Below are positions 1 to 9,022 of a DNA stretch of 57,112 nucleotides, piece by piece. Position 1 is the stretch's first letter. Every line of letters begins with the position of its first letter. Both the position numbers and the translations under genes were made by a program. Under the pieces are notes generated by a model. The model had not been told where the DNA came from and ran no database searches. It saw only the letters and a program-made list of their open reading frames with translations. The stretch covers positions 1 to 57,112 of the forward strand of contig JAOIVE010000006.1 of assembly GCA_028223895.1 (NCBI GenBank), read 5' to 3'. The stretch is from Rickettsiales bacterium (lineage in GTDB: Bacteria > Pseudomonadota > Alphaproteobacteria > Rickettsiales > UBA6187).

Positions 1-32
1 TTTTCTATGGTCAAGATGAAAAAGGTGGTGCC

Positions 33-1202
33 GTGTCTACAAAAAAAAGAGATTATATTTTCACTAGTGAGTCCGTTTCAGAAGGACATCCAGATAAAAT
101 ATGCGACCAGATTTCCGATGCAATTTTAGATGCATTCCTAAGAGAAGATCCTGAGTCTCGTGTTGCCGTTGAAACCCTTGTTACAACTAACAGAGTTGTT
201 TTAGCTGGAGAAGTTCGTGGTCCTGAATCTATCAATCATGCCAAAATGGAAGAAATTGCCCGCAAAGTAATTAAAGACATTGGTTATGAGCAAGATGGAT
301 TTCATTGGAATACTGCCAATATTGAAGTTTTAGTTCATGAGCAATCTGCTGATATAGCACAAGGTGTAGATTCAGCAGAAAACAAGGAAGAAGGCGCTGG
401 CGATCAGGGAATAATGTTTGGATTTGCCTGTAATGAAACAGATGTTTTAATGCCTGCTGCAATACATTACTCTCATACTATATTAAAAAATCTTGCAGAC
501 TGTCGTCATGCCGGAGAAAAATTACTTGGCCCTGATGCAAAAGCACAAGTAACATTAAAATATAAAGACGGCGTTCCTGTCGGCGCTCATTCTGTTCTTG
601 TATCTTCTCAACATGCAGAAGATGCTTCACAAGAGCAGGTAAGAGAAATTATTCGTCCACATGTTATTGCCGCACTACCAGAAGGCTGGATGTGCGATGA
701 AGCATTATTTTTAACTAATCCTACCGGAAAGTTTGTTATTGGCGGCCCTGATGGCGATGCTGGATTAACTGGAAGAAAAATAATTGTTGATACATATGGC
801 GGTGCAGCTCCACATGGAGGCGGTGCTTTTTCTGGTAAAGATCCAACAAAGGTAGATAGATCTGCGGCCTATATTGCCCGTTATCTTGCTAAAAATGTAG
901 TTGCTGCCGGAATAGCTGACAAATGCATGATTCAATTAGCTTATGCTATTGGTGTTAGTCGTCCTATATCTTTTTATATTGATACAAAAGGTGCTGATAG
1001 AGTCGATGATATAAAGTTAACAACGAAATTGCTAGACCTTGTTGATCTTTCTCCAAAAGGAATCCGCAAGCACTTAGATCTGAACAATCCTATTTATCAA
1101 TCTTCTGCCAGCTATGGCCACTTTGGAAGAACTCCAGGTGAAGATGGCACTTTCCCGTGGGAAAGGCTAGATCTGGCCGATGAGCTAAAAACTCTATTAT
1201 AG
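33..1202 (+). CDS. metK: S-adenosylmethionine synthetase
   Basis: Cytosolic enzyme making S-adenosylmethionine from ATP and methionine. The 389-residue product has the family length and its signatures: SVSEGHPDK near residue 14, the [10 protein letters not shown] nucleotide-binding hexapeptide region near residue 120, and the glycine-rich [16 protein letters not shown] loop near residue 262. I take the GTG at 33 as start because AAGGTGG lies just upstream and the resulting N-terminus ([14 protein letters not shown]) matches the family; the frame stays open to the left window edge, so an earlier start cannot be excluded. trmB follows closely on the same strand, the usual alphaproteobacterial arrangement. 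Only 32 bases precede it, so a SAM riboswitch cannot be judged. Confidence 0.97.
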   Translation: MSTKKRDYIFTSESVSEGHPDKICDQISDAILDAFLREDPESRVAVETLVTTNRVVLAGEVRGPESINHAKMEEIARKVIKDIGYEQDGFHWNTANIEVLVHEQSADIAQGVDSAENKEEGAGDQGIMFGFACNETDVLMPAAIHYSHTILKNLADCRHAGEKLLGPDAKAQVTLKYKDGVPVGAHSVLVSSQHAEDASQEQVREIIRPHVIAALPEGWMCDEALFLTNPTGKFVIGGPDGDAGLTGRKIIVDTYGGAAPHGGGAFSGKDPTKVDRSAAYIARYLAKNVVAAGIADKCMIQLAYAIGVSRPISFYIDTKGADRVDDIKLTTKLLDLVDLSPKGIRKHLDLNNPIYQSSASYGHFGRTPGEDGTFPWERLDLADELKTLL

Positions 1203-1243
1203 GCTTATCAAAATTGTCCAACTCAAGAAATCCAAGACCGATA

Positions 1244-1930
1244 ATGGGGGATCGCCAACTGCGATCCTTCGGTCGCATACAGGGCAGAAAACTTACTGCA
1301 GAAAAACAGGATTTAATCGATAATTTATTACCAGAATTTTCTATCGACATAGAAAAAGCATCAAATATTGAAAATATTTTCAACAATAATAAGTTTAAAG
1401 ATTATTGCATGGAAATAGGTTTCGGTGGTGGAGAGCATTTAGTTGGTATTGCAAAAACAAATCCCGACACCGGCTTTATTGGTTGCGAACCATTTACCAA
1501 TGGAGTTGCAAGCTGCCTTAAGCAAATTAAATCCGAGAATCCAGATAATATAAAATTATTTCACGGCGATGCCAGATTATTAATAGAGAAGCTTCCTGAA
1601 AATAGCTTAAACAGAGTTTTCATATTATTTCCTGATCCGTGGCCAAAATTCAAGCACCATAAAAAGCGCATAATAAATAATGAACTTTTTAAGTCTCTAT
1701 CGCGCGTAATAGCGGCAGGAGGAAGTTTAGAAATAGCCACAGACCATGTGGAATATACTCAATGGATAGAAGAAGAAATATCTTCACAGATCTGGTTTTT
1801 ATGGCAAGATTGGTCAAAAAACAACCCTAAAAAACCGCCTGAAGATTGGATAGAAACTCGCTATCAACAAAAAGCCCTAAAAGAAGGCAGAACTGCCAAT
1901 TTCTTTATATGTGAACGACAAAGCAATTAG
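1244..1930 (+). CDS. trmB: tRNA (guanine-N7-)-methyltransferase
   Basis: SAM-dependent methyltransferase forming m7G46 in the variable loop of tRNAs. Seen: the SAM-binding GFGGGEHL motif, GCEPFTNGVA, the family signature FPDPWPKFKHHKKR and a TDHVEY motif near the C-terminus, followed by ETRYQQKALKEGR. The start is uncertain: the frame is also open from a TTG at 1214, and neither has a clear Shine-Dalgarno site; the ATG at 1244 gives an N-terminus of the usual length (MGDRQLRSFGRIQGRKL). It lies immediately downstream of metK, whose product supplies its cofactor, and is probably cotranscribed with it. Confidence 0.95.
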   Translation: MGDRQLRSFGRIQGRKLTAEKQDLIDNLLPEFSIDIEKASNIENIFNNNKFKDYCMEIGFGGGEHLVGIAKTNPDTGFIGCEPFTNGVASCLKQIKSENPDNIKLFHGDARLLIEKLPENSLNRVFILFPDPWPKFKHHKKRIINNELFKSLSRVIAAGGSLEIATDHVEYTQWIEEEISSQIWFLWQDWSKNNPKKPPEDWIETRYQQKALKEGRTANFFICERQSN

Positions 1931-1944
1931 TCTTTTACATACAA

Positions 1945-1980
1945 AAAAGGGAGAACACATAAAATGAACTCCCTTTTAAA
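1945..1980. terminator. bidirectional rho-independent terminator between trmB and rpmE
   Basis: Perfect 9-bp inverted repeat AAAAGGGAG (1945-1953) and CTCCCTTTT (1969-1977) with a 15-base loop. The A/T-rich arms give a T-run on either strand, which suits the convergent trmB and rpmE genes. Confidence 0.8.
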
Positions 1981-1998
1981 AAATAAATATCAAATCTA

Positions 1999-2259
1999 CT
2001 AACTATCTTTATCGTCTTGTTTTTTGCCTTTTGAAGCAAAGTTAAGACCAGCAAATTTATCGTTAAATTTAGCAACGCGACCAGCTTTCTTGTTCAACAA
2101 CACGCCAGTTGCACCCGTCCATGCAGGGTGAGTTTTATGGTCAATGTCAAGCTTAAGAACATCGCCTTCCTTACCATATGTAGAACGAGTTTCAAAAGTA
2201 GTTCCGTCTGTCATTTCAACAGTAATTTTATGATAATCCGGGTGTATGCCTTGCTGCAT
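1999..2259 (-). CDS. rpmE: 50S ribosomal protein bL31
   Basis: Component of the large ribosomal subunit that contributes to the inter-subunit bridge. The N-terminus [16 protein letters not shown] and the central THPAWTG segment are typical of bL31; the CxxC zinc pair is absent, so this is the cysteine-free form. The frame opens four codons earlier with an ATG at 2271, but that reading would place a GGAG Shine-Dalgarno inside the gene; GGAG lies 6 bases before the second ATG (2259), giving the family N-terminus, so I choose 2259. The C-terminus is a charged tail ([10 protein letters not shown]). It lies downstream of the CBS-transporter gene and converges on trmB. Confidence 0.95.
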   Translation of the reverse strand: MQQGIHPDYHKITVEMTDGTTFETRSTYGKEGDVLKLDIDHKTHPAWTGATGVLLNKKAGRVAKFNDKFAGLNFASKGKKQDDKDS

Positions 2260-2332
2260 AATATGCTCCATCTATTTCTATAATATCCTTATCACCACGC
2301 AAGTGAGGAGGAGGCTTATACAACACAATATG

Positions 2333-3616
2333 TTACAAATCAAGAGGTGTTTGAGTATTTGAGTTCTTTGATACTAATATTTTTGTTATCTGATGACGTT
2401 TTTTCTTCAATATCGTGGCCTTTATAGAGCAAAACTCAAAAGATTGCCCCACATTTGGTATGGTTTCAGCATAGTGAATCACTAATCCCGCAATCGTATT
2501 TGCATCATCATCTGGTAAGCTCCAGTCAAGCTCCCTATTAATATCCCTTATCGAAGTCTCGCCATTTATTTCCACATCGCCATTTGCCAACTTTTTTATG
2601 CCTTCAATTTCCTGATCATGCTCATCTCTTATCTGGCCAACAATTTCTTCTAATATATCCTCTAAAGTAATAATTCCTACAAATTCCCCATATTCATCAA
2701 CTACCAAAGCAAGATGGCTATGCTTCTTCTTAAATTGCGATAGCTGATTATCAAGGAAATTAGTTTCAGGAACAAACCATGGCTCCGACATAACGGAGCT
2801 TAAATCGAAATTATTTATATCACCTTTATAATTTCTTAACTCATTGATAAGGGTTTTTATGTGCAATATTCCAACTACATTATCAGTATTTTCTGACCAT
2901 AAAGGAATCCTGGTATGCACACCATCTAAAGCTTCTGCAATAACTTGCGAGACAGGATTATCTATATTTATCATATTTACATTTTTTCTGTGGATCATAA
3001 CATCAGACACTTCTGTTTCCGATAAATCCAAGATACTACCCAACATATCACGGTAGCTCTTGACAATTTTCCCTTCATGATGCTGAAGCTCAATCTCTCC
3101 GCGTATCTCTTCAGTAAATGCTCCTCCTTCAGATTTCTTATTTACATTGGAAAAAGCCAATACCAAATCTGTAGAATATTTTATAATTTTTGTGATAGGA
3201 GAAAATAAAATCACCAGCATTCTTAATATTGGCGCCACAAATAAAGATGTCTTTTCAGCGTGATAAAATGCATATGTTTTAGGAATTACTTCTGCAAAAA
3301 CCAAAACAACAAAGGTCATCAAAATTGTTGCTATAAATATCCCCTTATCGCCGTATAAAGTCATGGCAAGACTTGTTGCAAGCGCAGAGGCAAAAATATT
3401 AACTGCGTTATTTCCAAGCAATATAGTGCTAATCAAAACATCCTTATCTTCACGTAAACCTGCAACCATTTTTGCACGCTTATTACCTTTTGACATTAAT
3501 CTGAATATTCTACCCTTTGAAACAGCCGTAAGTCCCGTTTCAGAGCCTGAGAAGAATGCTGATGTAAGCAGTAAAAAGAATATTGATATTAAAGGAATTA
3601 ATATTTCTGAGTCCAT
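2333..3616 (-). CDS. CNNM/CBS-domain transporter homolog (CorB/HlyC family)
   Basis: Inner-membrane protein of the CNNM/CorB family, some members of which export Mg2+ or Co2+; older annotations say hemolysin-like. The 427 residues show three parts: an N-terminal CNNM (DUF21) domain with about four membrane segments (residues 1-150; FFSGSETGLTAVSKGR motif near 22), a pair of CBS domains (about 205-330; LALVVDEYGEFVGIITLEDILEEIVG is its end) and a C-terminal CorC_HlyC domain (about 345-425; GLVIHYAETIPNVGQ). It starts 8 bases after aroB ends, so aroK, aroB and this gene form one operon, a common alphaproteobacterial layout. Transported ion cannot be told from sequence. Confidence 0.9.
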   Translation of the reverse strand: MDSEILIPLISIFFLLLTSAFFSGSETGLTAVSKGRIFRLMSKGNKRAKMVAGLREDKDVLISTILLGNNAVNIFASALATSLAMTLYGDKGIFIATILMTFVVLVFAEVIPKTYAFYHAEKTSLFVAPILRMLVILFSPITKIIKYSTDLVLAFSNVNKKSEGGAFTEEIRGEIELQHHEGKIVKSYRDMLGSILDLSETEVSDVMIHRKNVNMINIDNPVSQVIAEALDGVHTRIPLWSENTDNVVGILHIKTLINELRNYKGDINNFDLSSVMSEPWFVPETNFLDNQLSQFKKKHSHLALVVDEYGEFVGIITLEDILEEIVGQIRDEHDQEIEGIKKLANGDVEINGETSIRDINRELDWSLPDDDANTIAGLVIHYAETIPNVGQSFEFCSIKATILKKKRHQITKILVSKNSNTQTPLDL

Positions 3617-3624
3617 AATCTATC

Positions 3625-4737
3625 TTAAGATGATATTGCAGATTTGAGTGTATCTAAAACAACCTTAGGTTCAACATCTTTTTTTATAAGAGCATCACCT
3701 ATTGAGTTTACTAAAATAAAAACTAATTTACCGCCAGAAACTTTTTTGTCCTGATACATATTATCCAATAGAATTTTTTCATCCCAATCAGATCTTACAT
3801 CCAGCATAGACTTTAAAAGCGGAGTTTTTTTATAATGCTCAACAACCAAATCAAGTTCGCCTTGAGAGCATATCCCCAATTTTACAGACATTAAAAATGC
3901 CAGAATCATTCCTATAGCTACGGCTTCACCATGCACAAGCTCATCACCAAAACCTGTTTCAGCCTCTAATGCATGCCCAAAAGTATGGCCCAAATTTAAT
4001 AAGGCTCTTACTCCCGACTCTCTTTCATCCTCAGAAACTATTTTTGCTTTGGCAGCGCAGCTTTTTGATATTATGTTTTTTAATATATCCGAATCATGAT
4101 TTTTTATTGCTTCAATATTATCATCCAGATACTGAAAAAATTCTTTATCTCTAATAAGTCCATATTTTAAAACTTCAGCATATCCTGCCCAATATTGCCT
4201 CTCATGCAAAGTTTTTAAAGTGCTAACATCGATTAAAACTAAATTTGGCTGATAAAAACTTCCTATAAGATTCTTACCAAATTTGCTATTTACACCTGTT
4301 TTTCCGCCAACAGAGCTATCTACCTGCGATAATAACGTTGTTGGAATTTGAATAAAATTAACCCCACGCAATAATATGCTGGCTGCAAACCCTGTTAAAT
4401 CACCAATTACACCACCACCTAACGCAATAAATGTTACTTTACGCTCCGGCTTAAACTTTAAAATATCATCAAGAAGGTTTTCCAGATTTTCCATGCTTTT
4501 TGTTGATTCACCAGCAGGCAGAATAAAACTATCGACTTTAATTTTTTTCGACTCAAGAGAATCAACAAGCGTTTTTAAATATAATGGAGCGACATTTTCA
4601 TCAGTTACTATAAAAACTCTTGGCGCCTGCAATAATGGCTCTATATAAGAAGCGGCATCTGATAAAAGATTTTCTCCTACCAATATTTCATAACTTCTGT
4701 CACCCAAATCAACTAATTGTTTATTTATATTACTCAC
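3625..4737 (-). CDS. aroB: 3-dehydroquinate synthase
   Basis: Second step of the shikimate pathway: NAD- and metal-dependent cyclisation of DAHP to 3-dehydroquinate in the cytosol. 370 residues, the usual length. Motifs: GGGVIGDLTGFAAS (NAD-binding, about 107-120), PTTLLSQVDSSVGGKTGVN (about 133-151), and metal ligands in the RALLNLGHTFGHALE and LVHGEAVAIGM segments. The start ATG lies inside the 3' end of aroK (8-base overlap), indicating translational coupling. Confidence 0.97.
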   Translation of the reverse strand: MSNINKQLVDLGDRSYEILVGENLLSDAASYIEPLLQAPRVFIVTDENVAPLYLKTLVDSLESKKIKVDSFILPAGESTKSMENLENLLDDILKFKPERKVTFIALGGGVIGDLTGFAASILLRGVNFIQIPTTLLSQVDSSVGGKTGVNSKFGKNLIGSFYQPNLVLIDVSTLKTLHERQYWAGYAEVLKYGLIRDKEFFQYLDDNIEAIKNHDSDILKNIISKSCAAKAKIVSEDERESGVRALLNLGHTFGHALEAETGFGDELVHGEAVAIGMILAFLMSVKLGICSQGELDLVVEHYKKTPLLKSMLDVRSDWDEKILLDNMYQDKKVSGGKLVFILVNSIGDALIKKDVEPKVVLDTLKSAISS

Positions 4738-5281
4738 CAGACTCTCTTAACTTATTCATAATCTCTTCTATAACCCTTTCATGTGGAGCTGTAGTACTTT
4801 TCACTCTTATTTTAGCCTCTTCATATATTGGATAACGCTTTTGCATTAAATCTCTTAAAATTTCTTCCTTATTTCCTTTTTCCAGAAGCGGCCTTGTTTT
4901 TTTTCTCGACACACGTTCCAACAAAACATCAAAATCAGCATCTATCCATATTGATATGGATTTATCTTTTATTAAACGCCTGCTTTGTTCATTTATAAAA
5001 GCACCGCCGCCAGTTGCAATAACACACGGATCGCCATGCAACAAATCTTTTAAAACGCTTCTTTCACAATCTCTAAAATATTCTTCACCATTTTCCTGAA
5101 ATATTCTGGTGATAGTTTTTCCCTCTTTTTTTTCTATCTCTTTATCAAGATCAATAAAGTCAGTTTTTATATATTTTGCAAAACGTTTCCCTACCGCTGA
5201 TTTGCCGCATCCCATAAGCCCAACAAGTACTATTGATTTTTTTAAAATTTTATCTTGCAACAAAGCCTCTTGCGCCATCAT
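4730..5281 (-). CDS. aroK: shikimate kinase
   Basis: Phosphorylates shikimate at the 3-OH with ATP. 183 residues with a P-loop GLMGCGKS (residues 21-28), the shikimate-binding DLDKEIE and FRDCER segments, the GGGAF motif and a lid region RKKTRPLLEKGNKEE. Two consecutive ATG codons begin the frame; a short GGA lies just upstream of both. First gene of the aroK-aroB-CBS operon, divergent from the small ORF and xerD transcription unit. Confidence 0.95.
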   Translation of the reverse strand: MMAQEALLQDKILKKSIVLVGLMGCGKSAVGKRFAKYIKTDFIDLDKEIEKKEGKTITRIFQENGEEYFRDCERSVLKDLLHGDPCVIATGGGAFINEQSRRLIKDKSISIWIDADFDVLLERVSRKKTRPLLEKGNKEEILRDLMQKRYPIYEEAKIRVKSTTAPHERVIEEIMNKLRESGE

Positions 5282-5349
5282 TATTCCGTGTTATCCTATA
5301 AGTTCAAAAGAAGGCATATTATAATAACTATATTCAATAAAGAAGCAAA

Positions 5350-5499
5350 ATGAATTCAAACATATTAAAAAATAAATGGTTTTTAATTTTTTCGGCAATA
5401 TTTGTTATATTTTTATTTGCTGCTACTTTTTCCGGAACTCCTGAAGTTACGCAGCGTGAAATTATTATTAAGATCCCATATGAAAAAATTTCGCAGTAG
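5350..5499 (+). CDS. small single-pass membrane protein, 49 residues, unknown function
   Basis: I read an ATG-to-TAG frame of 49 codons. Residues about 9-27 (KWFLIFSAIFVIFLFAATF) form one hydrophobic segment, followed by a short polar tail ending KIPYEKISQ. Its 3' end overlaps the start of the next gene (ATG 5480) by 20 bases in another frame, as in coupled genes. An A/G-rich AGAAG sits just upstream of the ATG. No family is recognised. It would be the first gene of the transcription unit leading to xerD, divergent from aroK. Confidence 0.5.
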   Translation: MNSNILKNKWFLIFSAIFVIFLFAATFSGTPEVTQREIIIKIPYEKISQ

Positions 5500-6655
5500 T
5501 TTTATTTTTATATTATCTGTTTTTTTGATTATTGCGTATAGTCAAACTTCATATGCTGTTCAAATATCAGTCAGGTCAGTTGACTCCATATCTATTGACG
5601 GTGTCGGTCTTTTAAGCCCTGAAAATGGAGGAATTGAATATGGCGCTTATAAAAACAGCGATCATGCGTTAATTTCTTCATTATTATCGAATCTTTATGA
5701 CTATCCTGCATCTAATGCCATGCAAAAATTAAAGATCAGGCTTCTGCTGAGCAAAACCTTGCCCATAGATGGCAAAAAAGGCTCTGTTTCCATATTCATA
5801 TCAAGGATTAAAAACCTTGCTCGTATTGGAGACAGCAAATCAATTAATGCCATGCTGGCAATAATACCCATTCCTCAACAATCTGAGGAAATGCAGGAAA
5901 TACTAACCGCTGCATATTTCATAAATAGTCAATTGGCAGATGCTTGCAAAATAGCACAAAAATATGACAGCAATATATTAAATTTCTGGAAATTAGCATC
6001 TATTATATGCAAAGCTCAACAAGGCAAATTGCAGGAAGCTGAACTTGAGGCTGAATTATTTTCAGAATCAGGAGCTACATTGCCAAAAGATTTTAAAATA
6101 ATGCTTCCTAACTTTACTTTCACTCCCAAACACCAGGCGCTTGCACAAATATCATGGGAAAAATATATTAATGACAATGTGCTGAATTTACCTGTTATAA
6201 AAGTTCCTTTTCCTATGCCCGATGAAGACGAAAAATCACTATTAAAAAATGTTGAGCATCTTGCATGGTGGAACCAAAAGGAAAAACTTAGCGAGCAGGA
6301 TATTTTTAATAAAGCCTCTTCATTTTACATATTATTACATAGTTCAGGATATGAGCCAGCATATAAACAATTGCGTATGCTTATGATTTATGCTTTGGAT
6401 CAAAAACTTGAAATTCCTCAAACATTGCAGCAAATATTACTTTTAGATGCGGTGATATCCAAACGCCAGGCAGAAGCTATATTGCTTATTTTAAACATAG
6501 CCGCCAATAAATATGCAAATGAGTTAGATTTCTCTTTATTTAGTAATATAACACGCTCACTATCTGTATTAGGTCTAACAGATGAGGCTAAATTATTTGT
6601 GCAGGAAAGATTAGATGCCCAAAAACAGCAAGAAATATATTCATCCGACAATTGA
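5480..6655 (+). CDS. exported alpha-helical repeat protein, unknown function
   Basis: 391 residues from the ATG at 5480. The N-terminus (MKKFRSSFIFILSVFLIIAY, then SQTSYA) is a convincing Sec signal peptide with an AxA-like cleavage site; the frame is open upstream to 5402, but starting there would bury the signal peptide. The mature part is rich in predicted amphipathic helices (for example EEMQEILTAAYFINSQLADA and LILNIAANKYANELDF) and resembles TPR/SEL-like helical-repeat proteins without a clear consensus. It overlaps xerD by 41 bases, so the two are probably co-translated. No function is recognised. Confidence 0.75.
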   Translation: MKKFRSSFIFILSVFLIIAYSQTSYAVQISVRSVDSISIDGVGLLSPENGGIEYGAYKNSDHALISSLLSNLYDYPASNAMQKLKIRLLLSKTLPIDGKKGSVSIFISRIKNLARIGDSKSINAMLAIIPIPQQSEEMQEILTAAYFINSQLADACKIAQKYDSNILNFWKLASIICKAQQGKLQEAELEAELFSESGATLPKDFKIMLPNFTFTPKHQALAQISWEKYINDNVLNLPVIKVPFPMPDEDEKSLLKNVEHLAWWNQKEKLSEQDIFNKASSFYILLHSSGYEPAYKQLRMLMIYALDQKLEIPQTLQQILLLDAVISKRQAEAILLILNIAANKYANELDFSLFSNITRSLSVLGLTDEAKLFVQERLDAQKQQEIYSSDN

Positions 6656-7562
6656 ATATTTCCTTGAAACTCTGATTGCAGAATCTGGTTCTTCTGCAAA
6701 TACAATTTTGTCATATGGCCGCGACCTATATGACTATTATTATCATCTGAAAAATAAAAATATTAATATAATTGATGCTAAAACATCTGACATATTAAAC
6801 CATATAGAATTACTCAATAAACAGGGTATGGCCGCAAGCACAATATCGCGCAAAATATCGTCTATAAGGCATTTTTATAAATTTATATATTCAGAAGATA
6901 TGCGCAAAGACAATCCTGCATTAGATATAGAAATGCCAAGAAAAGAATCAATACTGCCTAAATATTTAACTGAAGATGAAATAGATAAGTTATTAAAATA
7001 TGCATATATTGATGAAACTCCAAACGGCATAAGGCTTGTTGCAATATTGGAGCTATTATATGCCACCGGATTAAGAGTTACGGAGCTTGTAACTTTGCGC
7101 ATGTCGATGCTACAAACCACTGTCAAAAATAACAAAACAACTTTGCGCGATTATATGATAGTAAAAGGCAAAGGTTCCAAAGAAAGGCTGGTTCCTCTTT
7201 CTACGCCATCAATTATTGCTCTTGAAAAACATATTAATATCCGCAACAGCATATCCTCACAAAAAAATAGCAAATGGGTTTTTCCATCCAGCTCAAAAGA
7301 AGGCTATCTAACTCGCCAGAGACTAGGACAAATGCTAAAAGAATTAGCTTTAAATGCCAATATTGATCCTAACAAAATATCTCCGCATATATTACGCCAT
7401 TCATTTGCAACTCATTTGCTAAATAATGGCGCCGATTTACGGATCTTACAGGAACTATTAGGGCATAGCGATATTTCTACCACCCAGATATATACACATG
7501 TTCTCAGCAAGCGAATGAAGGATCTGGTGTTTGATAAACATCCTCTTGCCGAAGAAATTTAG
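6615..7562 (+). CDS. xerD: site-specific tyrosine recombinase XerD
   Basis: With XerC it resolves chromosome dimers at dif under FtsK control. 315 residues: N-terminal SAM-like core-binding domain (about 10-105) and C-terminal catalytic domain. The catalytic set is complete: R154 in ATGLRVTEL, K186 in KGKGSKER, H258 and R261 in HILRHSFATHLL, H284 in GHSDISTTQIY and nucleophile Y293. An AGGAAAG Shine-Dalgarno precedes the ATG inside the upstream gene. Its position beside aroK is usual in alphaproteobacteria. The C-terminal stop overlaps the convergent gene by 4 bases. Confidence 0.95.
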   Translation: MPKNSKKYIHPTIEYFLETLIAESGSSANTILSYGRDLYDYYYHLKNKNINIIDAKTSDILNHIELLNKQGMAASTISRKISSIRHFYKFIYSEDMRKDNPALDIEMPRKESILPKYLTEDEIDKLLKYAYIDETPNGIRLVAILELLYATGLRVTELVTLRMSMLQTTVKNNKTTLRDYMIVKGKGSKERLVPLSTPSIIALEKHINIRNSISSQKNSKWVFPSSSKEGYLTRQRLGQMLKELALNANIDPNKISPHILRHSFATHLLNNGADLRILQELLGHSDISTTQIYTHVLSKRMKDLVFDKHPLAEEI

Positions 7563-8893
7563 ATTATGCCAAACCCAATTTCTCTATCTATATTTTCTAT
7601 ACTTTGCCTGTATGCAACCCCTACCCAATGCCCTTCTGCCGGCTCTTTGATTTCAGGCTCGCTCCGCTCAGCACTGCAATCTTGCTCAAGATCCTTATAA
7701 GAATCGCAATATTCTGCAAGAATAGGGTATTTATTCATATCAAATTCTGGGAATTCAGGATTTTTTTCTCTAAATTGCACCATCAAAGCTTCTGCTTTTC
7801 CTTTTGCATGTCTTACATGATAAAGAAGATCATCAGCAAATTCTTCAGTAATTAAAGGTTTATCATCCTTTGTGCGCAATATTTTGAATTTATCTATATC
7901 CTGCTTTATTACATCCAAAGGCAAATGTGCTATTTTATCAACCGCCTCAGCCAGGTCTTCTTTTAATATTTTATCATTGAGGAAATCTCTAAACCCTTCG
8001 ACGAAACCATTTTCTTTACTTTGTCTGAAACTCTTTAGCAGGCCATTTTTGAGCGACGCACTATTCCCTTTATTAGATTTTTTTTGATCTACTAATTTAG
8101 CATTTTGTTTATAATCTTCATATGTTCTAAACTTATATCTATAAGCTCCCTTATAATCACTATTCTCCTTGTCATAATAACTATTCATACCCAAAATATA
8201 ATCAGGGTCAAAAATCTCTTGGCCTATATTGTATGTATGGTGTAAAAAATTACCACCATCTACGTTATATATTTGGCAATATTCATTTTTATCTTCATCA
8301 AAATTCATACTGGCAACTATATTTTCTAGCTTAATATCATCTAGAGAGTCACCCATGAATAAGCGTATTACCAGCGATTCTGTAAGACCTTTAATTCCAG
8401 AACATGGGTGGTGTTTTGATGATTTTGATAATTTTTCATATTCTTCTTCAATAACTAAATTATATAAATCTGCATGATCTTTAGAAACACGGGAACGCAT
8501 ATAAAAATCCCCTTGATCATTTTTACATAAAACAACTTTTGGACCGCTGCCTTCTGTTAATATTCTATTTATTCCACAGCCTACTATCTCTGTTATAATA
8601 GCATGCTCTGGGCCACATTTTTTATTTAATGCTTTATATTCTCCAAGAGTTCTTTTACTCAAATTAATTTCACCAGATTTATGCCTATTAAGATCAGCTC
8701 CAATTATAGAGGTTTTTTCTACCCATTTCTTTTTACCATTATCCCGCTTACTTGAAGTTTCAACAAATGAACCAAAGGATCCCCCAAAACCAATTTCTTT
8801 CACCTTTTCAGATTCTGATTCTTTAACCATGTTTTTTATACCAAAAGCAGAAAAGTTACCTTCTCTTGTGCCCTCGCTTATTGTTGTGCTCAT
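7559..8893 (-). CDS. unrecognised protein with kinase-like active-site motifs
   Basis: 444 residues, no signal peptide or membrane segment; AAGGA lies before the ATG. I do not recognise a family. Residues about 170-215 carry SLVIRLFMGDSLDDIKLEN and, after a gap, QIYNVDGGN. The spacing D186-x4-N191 followed by D212-G213 resembles the catalytic Asp/Asn and metal-binding Asp-Gly of protein- and lipid-kinase-like folds, as in atypical kinases among bacterial effectors. Upstream, VVLCKNDQGDFYMRSRV could be the strand carrying the ATP-binding lysine. The first 60 residues are Ser/Gly/Lys-rich and probably disordered; residues 260-370 are charged helices. Convergent with xerD. Effector or kinase function is inference only. 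Confidence 0.6.
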   Translation of the reverse strand: MSTTISEGTREGNFSAFGIKNMVKESESEKVKEIGFGGSFGSFVETSSKRDNGKKKWVEKTSIIGADLNRHKSGEINLSKRTLGEYKALNKKCGPEHAIITEIVGCGINRILTEGSGPKVVLCKNDQGDFYMRSRVSKDHADLYNLVIEEEYEKLSKSSKHHPCSGIKGLTESLVIRLFMGDSLDDIKLENIVASMNFDEDKNEYCQIYNVDGGNFLHHTYNIGQEIFDPDYILGMNSYYDKENSDYKGAYRYKFRTYEDYKQNAKLVDQKKSNKGNSASLKNGLLKSFRQSKENGFVEGFRDFLNDKILKEDLAEAVDKIAHLPLDVIKQDIDKFKILRTKDDKPLITEEFADDLLYHVRHAKGKAEALMVQFREKNPEFPEFDMNKYPILAEYCDSYKDLEQDCSAERSEPEIKEPAEGHWVGVAYRQSIENIDREIGFGII

Positions 8894-8988
8894 CTTATTT
8901 TCCTTAAAAATATCAATCGTTACCGATCACATACATAATGCAGTTTTATTACATTAATGTTAAATTTTACCCTTTAAAGCAGCATTTC

Positions 8989-9016
8989 TTGTAATAGAAA
9001 TATTTACCAATATACT
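8989..9016 (+). promoter_or_regulatory. candidate sigma-70 promoter of sdhA, placing the start site at the ATG
   Basis: TTGTAA (8989-8994) and TATACT (9011-9016) are separated by 16 bases. Transcription would begin about 7 bases after the -10, at or next to the A of the sdhA ATG (9023). No Shine-Dalgarno is visible, so a leaderless mRNA is plausible. Confidence 0.45.
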
Positions 9017-9022
9017 CCCCAA

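Noticed and set aside
1-32. SAM riboswitch upstream of metK
   Set aside because: Only 32 bases are visible, too few to judge.
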